In this document: piece after piece, positions 42,006 to 50,536 of the stretch | Layout: each line of letters opens with the position of its first letter | Numbering within the stretch: position 1 is the first letter of the stretch | From: Nostocoides_A vanveenii | GTDB taxonomy: Bacteria > Actinomycetota > Actinomycetes > Actinomycetales > Dermatophilaceae | Direction of reading: 5' to 3' | DNA: 64,000 nucleotides | NCBI RefSeq assembly: GCF_039531165.1 | Contig: NZ_BAAAPN010000003.1 | Span: forward strand, 62,001-126,000 | Position numbers and translations under genes: made by a program | The notes under the pieces: generated by a model | Databases searched by the model: none | Seen by the model: only the letters and a program-made list of their open reading frames with translations | What the model was told of the DNA's origin: nothing

Positions 42006-44326
42006 TCGAGAGTCCTCCGCTGAGCGTCGACCCGTCGATACCGCCACCCGACAATCGTGGCGGGGTCCGGGCACTCTCGCGCGCCGCTGCGCTGGACCTG
42101 ATGGCCATGGCCGGCCTGCTCGGCGTCGGTGCCTGGTCATTCGGCTCTGTTTACGACTCGACGCTGGGCTACCGCGCGGCCTTCGGCGGGCTCCTCGCCG
42201 GCCTGACGATCGCGCTGATCGGGGCATGGCGACGGCTCGGTCTGCTGGCCACGGCGGGAGTGACGGCGCTGGCCTACTTCGGCTTCGGCACCGCACTGGC
42301 GCTTCCCTCGCTCGGCGTCGCTGGGGTGATCCCGACCCTGAGCTCGCTGCGGCGGCTGCTGCTCCTCGTCGTTCAGGGCTGGCGGGACCTGCTGACCGTG
42401 AGCGTGCCGGCCGACGACTTCGTCGGCCCGGCGGTCGTGCCCTTCCTGTCGGCTCTGGTGCTTGCCACGAGCGCGGGCAGCATCGCCCTGCGTGCACGCC
42501 GCTACCTCTGGGCGCTCGTGCCGAGTGCCCTGCTGCTCGCGGTCGGCATCCTGTGGGGAAGCAAGAGCGCATCGGGCGCCCCGGCGCAAGGAGTCCTGTT
42601 CGGGGCGACGGCACTGGGGTGGGGTTCGTGGCGAGGATCTGCCGCGCGGCGCGCAATAACGTCGGAGTACCTCGAAGGCGACGCCGGCTTCTCGGGTACG
42701 GCCGTGCGCCGCGCCGCTGCCGCGGTGGCGACGATCGCCGTGGCCGCCGGTTTGGCCAGCGTCGTCGCTCCCGCATGGGGCGCGACGTCGAATCGACATG
42801 TCCTGCGAGACAATGTCATTGCCCCCTTCGATCCGCGCGCGTATGCCAGCCCACTCACCCAGTACCGCTATCTCGAGACCGATCTCAAGAAGCAGGTCCT
42901 GCTGACCGTGACCGGCCTCCCCGCCGAGGCGCGACTACGCCTGGCAACCCTGGACACCTTTGACGGCGATGTCTATGCCGTTGAGGCGGCTTCCGCCGGC
43001 TATCTGCACATCGGTTCACGCGTCGACGTCGGTTCGCGGCAGGGGAAGCCGACCACCATCGGGGTAAGGGTCGGGAAGTACGCGGGGATCTGGCTGCCCG
43101 GCGGTGGCGATGTCCGAGCCGTCCGGTTCACCGGCGACGACGCCAAGCAATGCGCCGACGGGCTCTACTACAACTCGGCGACCGGCACGGTGGCGACCAC
43201 GGCGGGCGTGGGGGAGGGAACGGCATACGAGATCTCGGTCGTGCTCCCGACCCGGCCCCCGGACGCGCAACTGTCCAGCGCAACGATCCGTCCAGTCGAA
43301 CTGGCCGTGCCGCGCGCAGTGCCGGACGCCGTGGCGCAAACGGCCGCCGATCTCGCGGGTGAGGCGAGCACGCCATACGGTCAGTTGTCGGCGATCGCCG
43401 ACCGACTACGCACCGAAGGCTTCTACGCGAACGGCGAGGACGCGGCTTCGCGAAGCGGACACACCGCCGAGCGGATCGGGGTCATGCTCGCGCAACCCGC
43501 GCTCGTGGGGGACGACGAGCAATACGCCGTCCTGATGGCACTGATGGCGCGGCAACTCGGGTACCCGGCCCGAGTGGTAATGGGGTTCTATCCCGGGGCG
43601 ACGTCGAGCCGTGCAGCGGACGGTTCCGTGGCCTTGACGGGCGCGGATGCGCACGTTTGGGTGGAGGTGGCGTTCCAGCCGGACGCGTGGGTGGCCTTCG
43701 ACCCGACACCGGATCACGACCGCAAGCCGCAGAAGGAGATCAAGAAGCAACGGCTCTCGCCGATGCCGCAAGTGCTCAATCCGCCCGATCCACCACGCAG
43801 CGATGCGGATCGGCCCCTCGACTACGAGGGCGTGGCCAAGCCACCCCAGGATGACGAAGGCACACCGCTTTGGGCGCGGATCGGAAAGTATGTCGTGCTC
43901 GGGGCCGGTATCTGCCTGGCCTTGGCCAGCCCGCTGCTCGTGCTTCTCCTGCTCAAGCATCGCCGCCGCCGCCGGCGGCTGACTGCACCCACGCTCGCGG
44001 AACGCGTCAGCGGCAGCTGGGAAGAACTCCGTGACGCGACGGTCGATCTCGGGGCGCCCCCGTTGCGGTCGGCGACGCGCAGCGAGCACGCAGTTGCCCT
44101 GCGTAAGCACTTCCCGGACACCGACGCCGCGCCCATAGCCACCGCGGTCGACGCTCTGGTCTTCTCCGCTGCCGAACCGACACCGGACGACGTGCGGCGC
44201 ATGTGGTCCGAAGTCGACGTACTCCTTCGCGGCATCCGCCGTTCGGTGCCCACCCGGCGACGGCTCCGGGCCGTCACCTCCATCTCCTCGCTGCGAGCAA
44301 AACGCCAATCGAAAGGGCTGTCATGA
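42002..44326 (+). CDS. Transglutaminase-fold membrane protein lacking the catalytic Cys (second copy)
   Basis: From ATG 42002 the product has 774 residues, the same length as the first copy, and the same layout: N-terminal TM bundle, outer transglutaminase-like domain, one TM (YVVLGAGICLALASPLLVLLL, written in part) and a basic cytosolic tail. The core is VGDDEQYAVLMALMARQLGYPARVV, with Asp505 where the family has catalytic Cys, and ADAHVWVEV with His551; the third position DPTPD is kept. The upstream open frame (from 41900) is read-through inside the DUF58 gene. The repeated loss of Cys with retention of the rest points to selection for a non-enzymatic job. Confidence 0.85.
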   Translation: MIESPPLSVDPSIPPPDNRGGVRALSRAAALDLMAMAGLLGVGAWSFGSVYDSTLGYRAAFGGLLAGLTIALIGAWRRLGLLATAGVTALAYFGFGTALALPSLGVAGVIPTLSSLRRLLLLVVQGWRDLLTVSVPADDFVGPAVVPFLSALVLATSAGSIALRARRYLWALVPSALLLAVGILWGSKSASGAPAQGVLFGATALGWGSWRGSAARRAITSEYLEGDAGFSGTAVRRAAAAVATIAVAAGLASVVAPAWGATSNRHVLRDNVIAPFDPRAYASPLTQYRYLETDLKKQVLLTVTGLPAEARLRLATLDTFDGDVYAVEAASAGYLHIGSRVDVGSRQGKPTTIGVRVGKYAGIWLPGGGDVRAVRFTGDDAKQCADGLYYNSATGTVATTAGVGEGTAYEISVVLPTRPPDAQLSSATIRPVELAVPRAVPDAVAQTAADLAGEASTPYGQLSAIADRLRTEGFYANGEDAASRSGHTAERIGVMLAQPALVGDDEQYAVLMALMARQLGYPARVVMGFYPGATSSRAADGSVALTGADAHVWVEVAFQPDAWVAFDPTPDHDRKPQKEIKKQRLSPMPQVLNPPDPPRSDADRPLDYEGVAKPPQDDEGTPLWARIGKYVVLGAGICLALASPLLVLLLLKHRRRRRRLTAPTLAERVSGSWEELRDATVDLGAPPLRSATRSEHAVALRKHFPDTDAAPIATAVDALVFSAAEPTPDDVRRMWSEVDVLLRGIRRSVPTRRRLRAVTSISSLRAKRQSKGLS

Positions 44327-45750
44327 CCATGTCCGCGAGCATTCCCGCCGACGACACCGGCCACCATCCGGCACTGGCCGGCTATGCCCCGGCGTCGACC
44401 GGCGAGCGCATCCTCGGGTATCTCCTGGATGCAGTGGTCGGCGGGGTGATCGGCTTCATCGCATTTGTGCCCCTGTTCGCTGCCTTGCTCAGTGTGGGCG
44501 GCTCCTCGAGCAGCGATGAGGTGGGCGGCGCGCTGAGCATCGGCTTGGTGGGAGCGATCGCCGTCAACGTCGTCTTCTGTGTGCTCGCCCTCTACGTCCT
44601 CTTTGCCAAAGGGTCGCGGGTCGGGGCGATCCTCCTGGGGCTGCAGAATGTCGATGTCCAAACCGGCCGAGTGTCGGGCGGCAAGACCTTTCTGAAGTAC
44701 CTCCTGCAGAGTCTGGTCATCGGCCTGACCCTCGGGTTAGGCGCCATCCTGCTCGTGGCGACGATCCGCCCAGGTCTAGGCCGCAACTGGTTCGACCGGG
44801 CGACTGGCGTGGTCGTGATCAACAACCGGCGAGGCCGCAAGCCTGGCGCACGGGCCGCCGAGACCCCGACGGGCGTGCCAGAACGGATGCCCCCGCCGGC
44901 TATTCAGCACGTGGCCTTCCCCGGTTCCGCATCGCCCTTCGGTCAGGGTGCGCCCGCCATTGGCGCCCCGGGAGCCGTCGCTTCCGGCGGTATGCCGTTG
45001 CCCTCGGCCCCGCAGCCGGCTCCCGTTTCGCCCCTGGACAGCTGGCAACCCGCCACGGGCCCGTCGGGACTGGCGCCGTCGAACTCTCCGTTCGTCCCGT
45101 CACCGCCCAATTCTCCGTTTGCGCCGCCGTCGGCCGGCGGGTTCCCGGGTACGTCAGCGCCATCGGCCTCCCCCCATTCTCCGTCGCCATCCGATGTGTT
45201 CCCGGGAGAGCCGGTGGCGCCGGCGTTCGACGTCGGTTACGTCGCTCAACCGGCGGCACCGAGTTTCCCGAACGCCCTGGACTTCGGCGTACCGGCACCG
45301 ACGCCCACTTTCGCCGAGCCGGCACCTCTCGTGCGGGACATGCGCCCGCCGCAGGAGCCGGTGAGCGCCCCGGTGGCCGGCGGCGGCAACGAACTGGACC
45401 GGACCCTGGCCCGCTCGTTCACCACCGTCCGCATCCGCATCGACAATGGCGAGGTCCTGGACATCGACACCCCAGTTCTCCTGGGGCGGAACCCCGGTCA
45501 GCTGCCCGGGTTCGAATCGGCGCGCTTGATCCCGGTCGCGGATCTCGCTCGTTCCATCTCGAAGACCCACCTGGCCGTCGGTCCGGATGGAGCCGGCGTC
45601 TGGGTCGAGGACCTGAACTCGATGAACGGCGTGCGCGTCACGGTTCCTGGGGGTGCGCCGACGAAAGCCATTGTCGGGCAGCGTTATCCAGTTCCTCCGG
45701 GCGGCCGCGTGGAGTTCGGTGATCGCAGCTTCGTCGTCGTTGCCGGCTGA
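44323..45750 (+). CDS. RDD membrane protein with cytosolic FHA domain
   Basis: A 475-residue protein. Residues about 20-165 form an RDD-type domain (GERILGYLLDAVVGGVIGFIA, written in part, then three more TM helices and NWFDRATGVVVINNRRGRKPG). A 190-residue Pro/Ser/Ala-rich linker follows, and the C-terminus is an FHA domain: LLGRNPGQLPGFESARLIPV, SISKTHLAVG and DLNSMNGVRVTV. It probably ties phosphothreonine recognition to the membrane. ATG 44323 overlaps the transglutaminase stop. FHA and RDD fusions occur beside actinobacterial type VII genes; this one has no counterpart in the first half of the locus. Confidence 0.85.
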   Translation: MTMSASIPADDTGHHPALAGYAPASTGERILGYLLDAVVGGVIGFIAFVPLFAALLSVGGSSSSDEVGGALSIGLVGAIAVNVVFCVLALYVLFAKGSRVGAILLGLQNVDVQTGRVSGGKTFLKYLLQSLVIGLTLGLGAILLVATIRPGLGRNWFDRATGVVVINNRRGRKPGARAAETPTGVPERMPPPAIQHVAFPGSASPFGQGAPAIGAPGAVASGGMPLPSAPQPAPVSPLDSWQPATGPSGLAPSNSPFVPSPPNSPFAPPSAGGFPGTSAPSASPHSPSPSDVFPGEPVAPAFDVGYVAQPAAPSFPNALDFGVPAPTPTFAEPAPLVRDMRPPQEPVSAPVAGGGNELDRTLARSFTTVRIRIDNGEVLDIDTPVLLGRNPGQLPGFESARLIPVADLARSISKTHLAVGPDGAGVWVEDLNSMNGVRVTVPGGAPTKAIVGQRYPVPPGGRVEFGDRSFVVVAG

Positions 45751-45751
45751 T

Positions 45752-46609
45752 ATGACGCAGCACGAGATGATCTTCACGGTCGCCGCAGGTGTTGCGACCG
45801 ATCGTGGACGGCGACGCCAATCGAACGAGGACGGCTATCTGGCCAGTGCGCCCGTCTTTCTGGTCGCGGACGGTATGGGTGGGCACGTCGGCGGCGCCGC
45901 AGCATCTCGTGCCGTCGTGGCGGCCTTTGTCGACAGCATCGCGGGAACGTGGGTGACACCCGCCGGTCTTGATGAGGCTGTCGCGCGAGCGGCCCGCGAG
46001 GTGTCCGCCCTACCGGCCTCGGCCCGCTCGGCACCCGGCTCCACAGTCACCGGTGTCGGTATGGCGGAGCAGAATGGGACGCCCTGCTGGCTGGTCTTCA
46101 ATATCGGGGATTCGCGCACCTATCGGCTCTCCGACGGGGAACTCGAGCAGGTGACGATCGACCACTCCCTCGTGCAGCAACTGCTCGATCACGGCGCAAT
46201 CGATGCGGTTGAGGCCCGTAGCCACGGCGAACGTAATGTCATCACGCGGGCTCTCGGCGCCGGGATGTCGACTCGGCCGGCCGTCGACCAGTGGCTCCTC
46301 GTGGCGGCGCCCGGGGACCGGATACTGATCTGCAGCGACGGCCTGCACGGCGAGCTGACCGACCAGCTGATAGCCGCCACCTTGCTGTCCGTCCCGGAAC
46401 CGGTGGCCGCGGCGCGGAGTCTTGTGGCCGCGGCGATCGAGGCGGGGGGCCGGGACAATGTCACCGCCATCGTGGTCGACGCGATCGAGGTCGTCGCTGC
46501 GCCCCGAGAGTCTACCCCCGCCGCCGACCCGGATGACGTCATGGATCTCGACGGGCCGACCCTCCCCAGGACGATGCGTGTACCCGAACCCTTGGCGGAG
46601 TCCGAATGA
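45752..46609 (+). CDS. PP2C-family Ser/Thr protein phosphatase (second copy)
   Basis: A 285-residue phosphatase from ATG 45752, one base after the RDD-FHA stop. Motifs: RRRQSNEDGYLAS, FLVADGMGGHVGG, GSTVTGVGMAEQNG, VFNIGDSRTYRLSDG, VITRALGAG, ICSDGLHGEL and GGRDNVTAIVVD. All metal Asp positions appear present. A Glu/Pro-rich tail of about 40 residues follows the domain. It overlaps the next FHA gene by four bases. With the kinase at 48120 it forms the second phosphorylation on/off pair of the locus. Confidence 0.9.
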   Translation: MTQHEMIFTVAAGVATDRGRRRQSNEDGYLASAPVFLVADGMGGHVGGAAASRAVVAAFVDSIAGTWVTPAGLDEAVARAAREVSALPASARSAPGSTVTGVGMAEQNGTPCWLVFNIGDSRTYRLSDGELEQVTIDHSLVQQLLDHGAIDAVEARSHGERNVITRALGAGMSTRPAVDQWLLVAAPGDRILICSDGLHGELTDQLIAATLLSVPEPVAAARSLVAAAIEAGGRDNVTAIVVDAIEVVAAPRESTPAADPDDVMDLDGPTLPRTMRVPEPLAESE

Positions 46610-48123
46610 CGCCGGTCGAGGTGACATGGATTGCCGGTGACGACCACGGCCTGGTCTGGCCTGATGGGTTGGCGCTGGTCGATGGTGATCTGGAGTTGTC
46701 GGTTGCCGAACAGCTGTGGTCGGTCATGTCCGACGGCAGCGATCTAGCGGGATTCCTCGAGGGGTTGAGCACCGCCTGCGGTGGTCTGTTGGCGATCCCC
46801 GGCTTTGCGATCGGCCTTCGATTGTCCGATGGGGTGCACTTCGCCGTCCGTGGAGATTTCCGCGTCCACGCGACGGACGCTGCCGGTGAGCCACTCGACA
46901 TCAGCGGTGGCGAAGCGGTGACCTGGTCCGAGCGGCTGGTCCCGGGCACAGTGGCGTTCATGCTCTCGGGGCCTGCCGATGCGGAGGGCGTCGCTCGTCG
47001 GCTGGCGAACGGTGTCGTGCCCGCCAGCCGGCTCACGAGCGGTCTTCGAACCGGGCAGGACGCCGAAGGAGCGCGCGACGACTTGGTAGAGTCGCCGGAG
47101 ACCTCCGAGCCGGTGGGCCGAGCCCTCGAGGACGAGGGACTGGTCGTGGGGTTCCCGGGCAACGAGGACCTCGGGGCCACCGCCGCGCCGAACGATCTCG
47201 ATGTCACTCGACTGCCGGAGGACGACCTGGTCACCCTCCTCCCCGGCGAACTGGATGTGGACGGGCCGATCCCCGGAGCCTTCGACGATCTGTGGGACGC
47301 GACCATCGCGCGATCGGTGGAGGAGGCCGCGGTCCGGAACGCGGGCGAGGAACACACGTCCGCAGGCGTGCCCAATCGTCCCTCCGGCCCTGGCGCGCCG
47401 TCGCCCGGTACCCCCGCAACCGCGGGTCCGACCCCGGGGACGGGCTCAGGTGCCGATCCATGGTGGCGCAACGCCGACGGACTGATCTCCGGTGTGCCGG
47501 TCGGACCCGGCGTCGGCGGCGCCGGGCCCTGGCAGCAGCCCGCCAGGCACGGCGACCACGACGGCGAGACCATCGGCCGCCTGGATCTGGAAGGCCTGGT
47601 CCCGGGCATCAGCGATCGACGGGCGGTCGGGCACCCGGGACCAGGCGGCGGGGCATCCGTCGCCCCGGACCCGACAGCTGTCCCTGCTGTCTTCTGCAGC
47701 CGTGCTCACCCGAACCCACCTCAGAGCACGGCGTGCCGCATCTGCCGGGAGGCCATCCCGCCTGATGTCGGCCGGCGAGTCGCGCAGCCCGTCGTCGGCC
47801 GGATGCGCGCGTCGACGGGCGCGACCTGCGAGTTGATCGGGATCGTCCTGGTAGGCCGCAAACCCAGTGGTGCACGAGGGCACGGCGCGGACCTGCCGCA
47901 ACTGCTCGTCATACCGGGCTATCCGCACGTGTCGAGCAACCATCTGGAGATCCGGGTGGACGGGTGGACGGTGTTCGCGCGCGATCTCGGTTCGCTGAAC
48001 GGCACCTTCCTGCGGCGCCGGGGCGAGCAACCCAGCAAGCTGACCGAGCCGATCCCGATCTACAACGGGGACATTCTCGACCTGGGGCACGGCGCATCGG
48101 TGGTCTTCGAGGAAATGCCATGA
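46606..48123 (+). CDS. FHA-domain protein with zinc ribbon (second copy)
   Basis: A 505-residue paralogue of the protein at 19509. N-terminal domain residues 1-130 (VTWIAGDDHGLVWPDG, LLAIPGFAIGLRLSDGVHFAVRG in part), a long acidic/Gly-Pro linker, a zinc-ribbon-like CSRAH...CRIC, then FHA: LVGRKPSGARGHGADLPQL, HVSSNHLEIRVDG and DLGSLNGTFLRRRG. It overlaps the phosphatase by four bases and the kinase by four bases, so PP2C, FHA and kinase are coupled in the same order as in the first copy. Likely adaptor for phosphorylated partners. Confidence 0.85.
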   Translation: MTPVEVTWIAGDDHGLVWPDGLALVDGDLELSVAEQLWSVMSDGSDLAGFLEGLSTACGGLLAIPGFAIGLRLSDGVHFAVRGDFRVHATDAAGEPLDISGGEAVTWSERLVPGTVAFMLSGPADAEGVARRLANGVVPASRLTSGLRTGQDAEGARDDLVESPETSEPVGRALEDEGLVVGFPGNEDLGATAAPNDLDVTRLPEDDLVTLLPGELDVDGPIPGAFDDLWDATIARSVEEAAVRNAGEEHTSAGVPNRPSGPGAPSPGTPATAGPTPGTGSGADPWWRNADGLISGVPVGPGVGGAGPWQQPARHGDHDGETIGRLDLEGLVPGISDRRAVGHPGPGGGASVAPDPTAVPAVFCSRAHPNPPQSTACRICREAIPPDVGRRVAQPVVGRMRASTGATCELIGIVLVGRKPSGARGHGADLPQLLVIPGYPHVSSNHLEIRVDGWTVFARDLGSLNGTFLRRRGEQPSKLTEPIPIYNGDILDLGHGASVVFEEMP

Positions 48124-49766
48124 GGCGGCAACAATCCGAGCCGCCGCACATTGAGGGATATGACTTCGTCCGGTTTCTCAAGGGCGGCGGATTCGCCGAT
48201 GTCTTCATCTATTCCAAGCACCAGCGCAATGTGGCGGTCAAGGTGCTCCTGCGTGATGTTGGAGGCAAGCAAGCGACCTTCGAAGCGGAGGCGCAGGCAA
48301 TGGCCCGGTTGTCGAACCATTCCAGCATCGTCACCATCTACGACGCCGGGGTCGCCGCCGGCGGTGCGCCCTACCTCATCATGGAGTACTGCAACCGGGG
48401 CGACGTTTCACTCGATCTGGTTGCCCGGCCTTACGCCTTGGATCGGGCCCTGGAGATCGCGATTGCGGTCGCGGGTGCCGTGGAGACGGCCCACCGGATG
48501 GGCATCCTGCATCGGGACATTAAACCGGCGAACATCCTGTTCACCCAAGGCGGCAAACCCGCGTTGACAGACTTCGGGATCTCAGGCTCGCTGACCGGGC
48601 AGAGCGAGGGTCCGGACGCCTTCTCGACGCAGTGGGCGCCGCCAGAGCAGATATCCGGTGGGGCGATGACCCGGGCCGGCGATGTCTATTCGCTGGCGGC
48701 GACCTTGTGGACCATGGTGGTAGGGCGCAGCCCCTTCATTCTCGCGGATGGCCCGAACGACAATCTGGCTCTCGTTCGCCGCGTCATGACCGCGCCCGTG
48801 CCGCCCACCCGGGTCGTCGGCGTCCCCGAATCCCTGGAGCGCGTGTTGGCCATCGCGATGGCGAAGGATCCCGACCAGCGCTATCAGAGTGCTGCCGAAT
48901 TCGCATTCGCGCTCAACGCCGTTCAGAACGAGATGCACACTCGCCCCACGCCCTTGGAGGTCCTCACCGACGATGAGGAGATAGAGGCGGACTCGGGCGA
49001 GCGAAGCGGAACCGTGGTTTCCGGATACACGCCCGTCGACCCGAGCGGGACGAGCCAGCCGGTCGAGACCAATCGGCATACGTCGCCACGTGCGACGCCC
49101 ACCTCGCAGCCGGTCGCATCGACTCTCGATCGCGGCGCACCTCACGCCGTCACCGAGAGTTCCACGCACGTGGGTGGTGATCGCCGACTACAGCCCGGTG
49201 TCATCGATGCTTTCGGTTCGGGCTCGCCGACGCGAGTGACGCAACTGCCCGCCCTACCGGTGCCCGGGCTCATCGAGGGCGACACCCAGCGGGCCGACCG
49301 GACCGGAGATGCTCGGGTGGCGCGACCGCCCGACCCGCCTGTCGATGCCCCCCCGCACGGTGGTTCTCGGGTCGGCGTCATTGCTGCCGCTATCGCGGCC
49401 CTGTTTGCAGTCGGCGGAGTCAGTGCGTACCTCATTCTCTCCCAAGGGGACTCAGGAACAACTGCCGGGCAGACGACCAATACGACTGCCGCCCCTGTGG
49501 ATCCGATCGGCGATGTCGTCCCGCCCCTGGTCGGGTTGACGCTGGCCAAGTCGGGCAGCAAGGTCACGGCGAAGTGGTCGAATCCCGCGCCGCTACCGGG
49601 GGATGTCTATCTCTACGGCGTCCTGGATCCGTCGACCGAGTTGACGCTGGTTCAGACGAGCGAGACGCGGGTGACGGTGCCCGCCGTCAAGGGGCGCACG
49701 TGTGTGTCGGTCCAGCTTGTCCGACAGACCGGATCCAAGTCCGATCCCATCAAGGAGTGCGTCTGA
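48120..49766 (+). CDS. Membrane Ser/Thr protein kinase with secreted sensor domain (second copy)
   Basis: A 548-residue kinase from ATG 48120. Kinase domain: LKGGGFADVFIY, VAVKVLL, HRDIKPAN with Asp133, DFG with Asp151, APPEQI, and DVYSLAATLW. A Thr/Pro-rich linker leads to one TM (VGVIAAAIAALFAVGGVSAY) and an ectodomain of about 100 residues with VPPLVGLTLAKSGSKVTAKW and the Cys pair CVSVQLVRQTGSKSDPIKEC, alike in plan to the first kinase. The ectodomain beta pattern recalls an FN3 fold. Probably controls the FHA, EssC-like and MoxR-set proteins; targets are unproven. Confidence 0.9.
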   Translation: MRRQQSEPPHIEGYDFVRFLKGGGFADVFIYSKHQRNVAVKVLLRDVGGKQATFEAEAQAMARLSNHSSIVTIYDAGVAAGGAPYLIMEYCNRGDVSLDLVARPYALDRALEIAIAVAGAVETAHRMGILHRDIKPANILFTQGGKPALTDFGISGSLTGQSEGPDAFSTQWAPPEQISGGAMTRAGDVYSLAATLWTMVVGRSPFILADGPNDNLALVRRVMTAPVPPTRVVGVPESLERVLAIAMAKDPDQRYQSAAEFAFALNAVQNEMHTRPTPLEVLTDDEEIEADSGERSGTVVSGYTPVDPSGTSQPVETNRHTSPRATPTSQPVASTLDRGAPHAVTESSTHVGGDRRLQPGVIDAFGSGSPTRVTQLPALPVPGLIEGDTQRADRTGDARVARPPDPPVDAPPHGGSRVGVIAAAIAALFAVGGVSAYLILSQGDSGTTAGQTTNTTAAPVDPIGDVVPPLVGLTLAKSGSKVTAKWSNPAPLPGDVYLYGVLDPSTELTLVQTSETRVTVPAVKGRTCVSVQLVRQTGSKSDPIKECV

Positions 49767-50536
49767 TGACTGACGAAACATATTCCCTGACAGTCGATTT
49801 CGCGGGCGAGGTGCATCAACTCGACGGCTCGACCAGCTTTGTCATCGGCCGGGAGGGTGACCTCGTGATCGACGACAATCCGTATCTCCACCGGCATTTC
49901 ATCGAGTTCAGCCTGGTGGACGGTCTGTGGTGGGTGCGCAATGTGGGATCACGGATCGCGGCCTTCCTCACCGATGGGCAGGGGCTGATGCGGACATCGC
50001 TCGCCGCGGGGGCGCGGCTACCGCTCGTCTTCCCGAGCACGCTGCTGACCTTCACAGCGGGTGCCACGGCGTACGAGGTCATCCTGACCACGGACGTGGC
50101 GACCTATGAGACCCAGCAACACCGCGTGGTCACGACGGGCGACACCACCATCTCGCCGACCACGTTCACCGAGACTCAGCTGTTGGCCATCCTCGCCCTT
50201 GCCGAACCACTCCTGCGGCGCGCCGGATCGGGAGCGGCCGAAGTACCTGCTGCGGTGGATGCCGCGCGTCGTCTCGGCTGGGCGCAGACGCGGTTCAACC
50301 GCAAGCTGGACAATGTCTGCGACAAGCTGACTCGCGCCGGGGTGCGCGGCCTGCACGGTAGCCCCGGTGCCGAGGCAAGCAATAGGCGCCTACAACTCGT
50401 CGAGTATGCCGTTTCCACCCTCCTCGTCACGCGCTCCGACTTGCCCCTCCTCGATCGTGAGGCACGCAAGAACGCCACCGTCCTGGCCCGCGCCGCTCAA
50501 GGCCACCCGATCGAGGACCCGGGAGACGACGAATGA
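49766..50536 (+). CDS. FHA protein with winged-helix-like C-terminus
   Basis: A 256-residue cytosolic protein. Residues 1-105 form an FHA domain (FVIGREGDLVIDDNPYLHRHF, written in part, WWVRNVG). After a Thr-rich joint comes a helical section (TETQLLAILALAEPLLRR and RLGWAQTRFNRKLDNVCDKL, RAGVRGLHG) that resembles a helix-turn-helix. ATG 49766 overlaps the kinase stop and the end overlaps the FtsK gene by four bases. It could be a phospho-dependent transcription regulator of the locus or a simple binding adaptor for the ATPase; DNA binding is a guess from pattern only. Confidence 0.7.
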   Translation: MTDETYSLTVDFAGEVHQLDGSTSFVIGREGDLVIDDNPYLHRHFIEFSLVDGLWWVRNVGSRIAAFLTDGQGLMRTSLAAGARLPLVFPSTLLTFTAGATAYEVILTTDVATYETQQHRVVTTGDTTISPTTFTETQLLAILALAEPLLRRAGSGAAEVPAAVDAARRLGWAQTRFNRKLDNVCDKLTRAGVRGLHGSPGAEASNRRLQLVEYAVSTLLVTRSDLPLLDREARKNATVLARAAQGHPIEDPGDDE

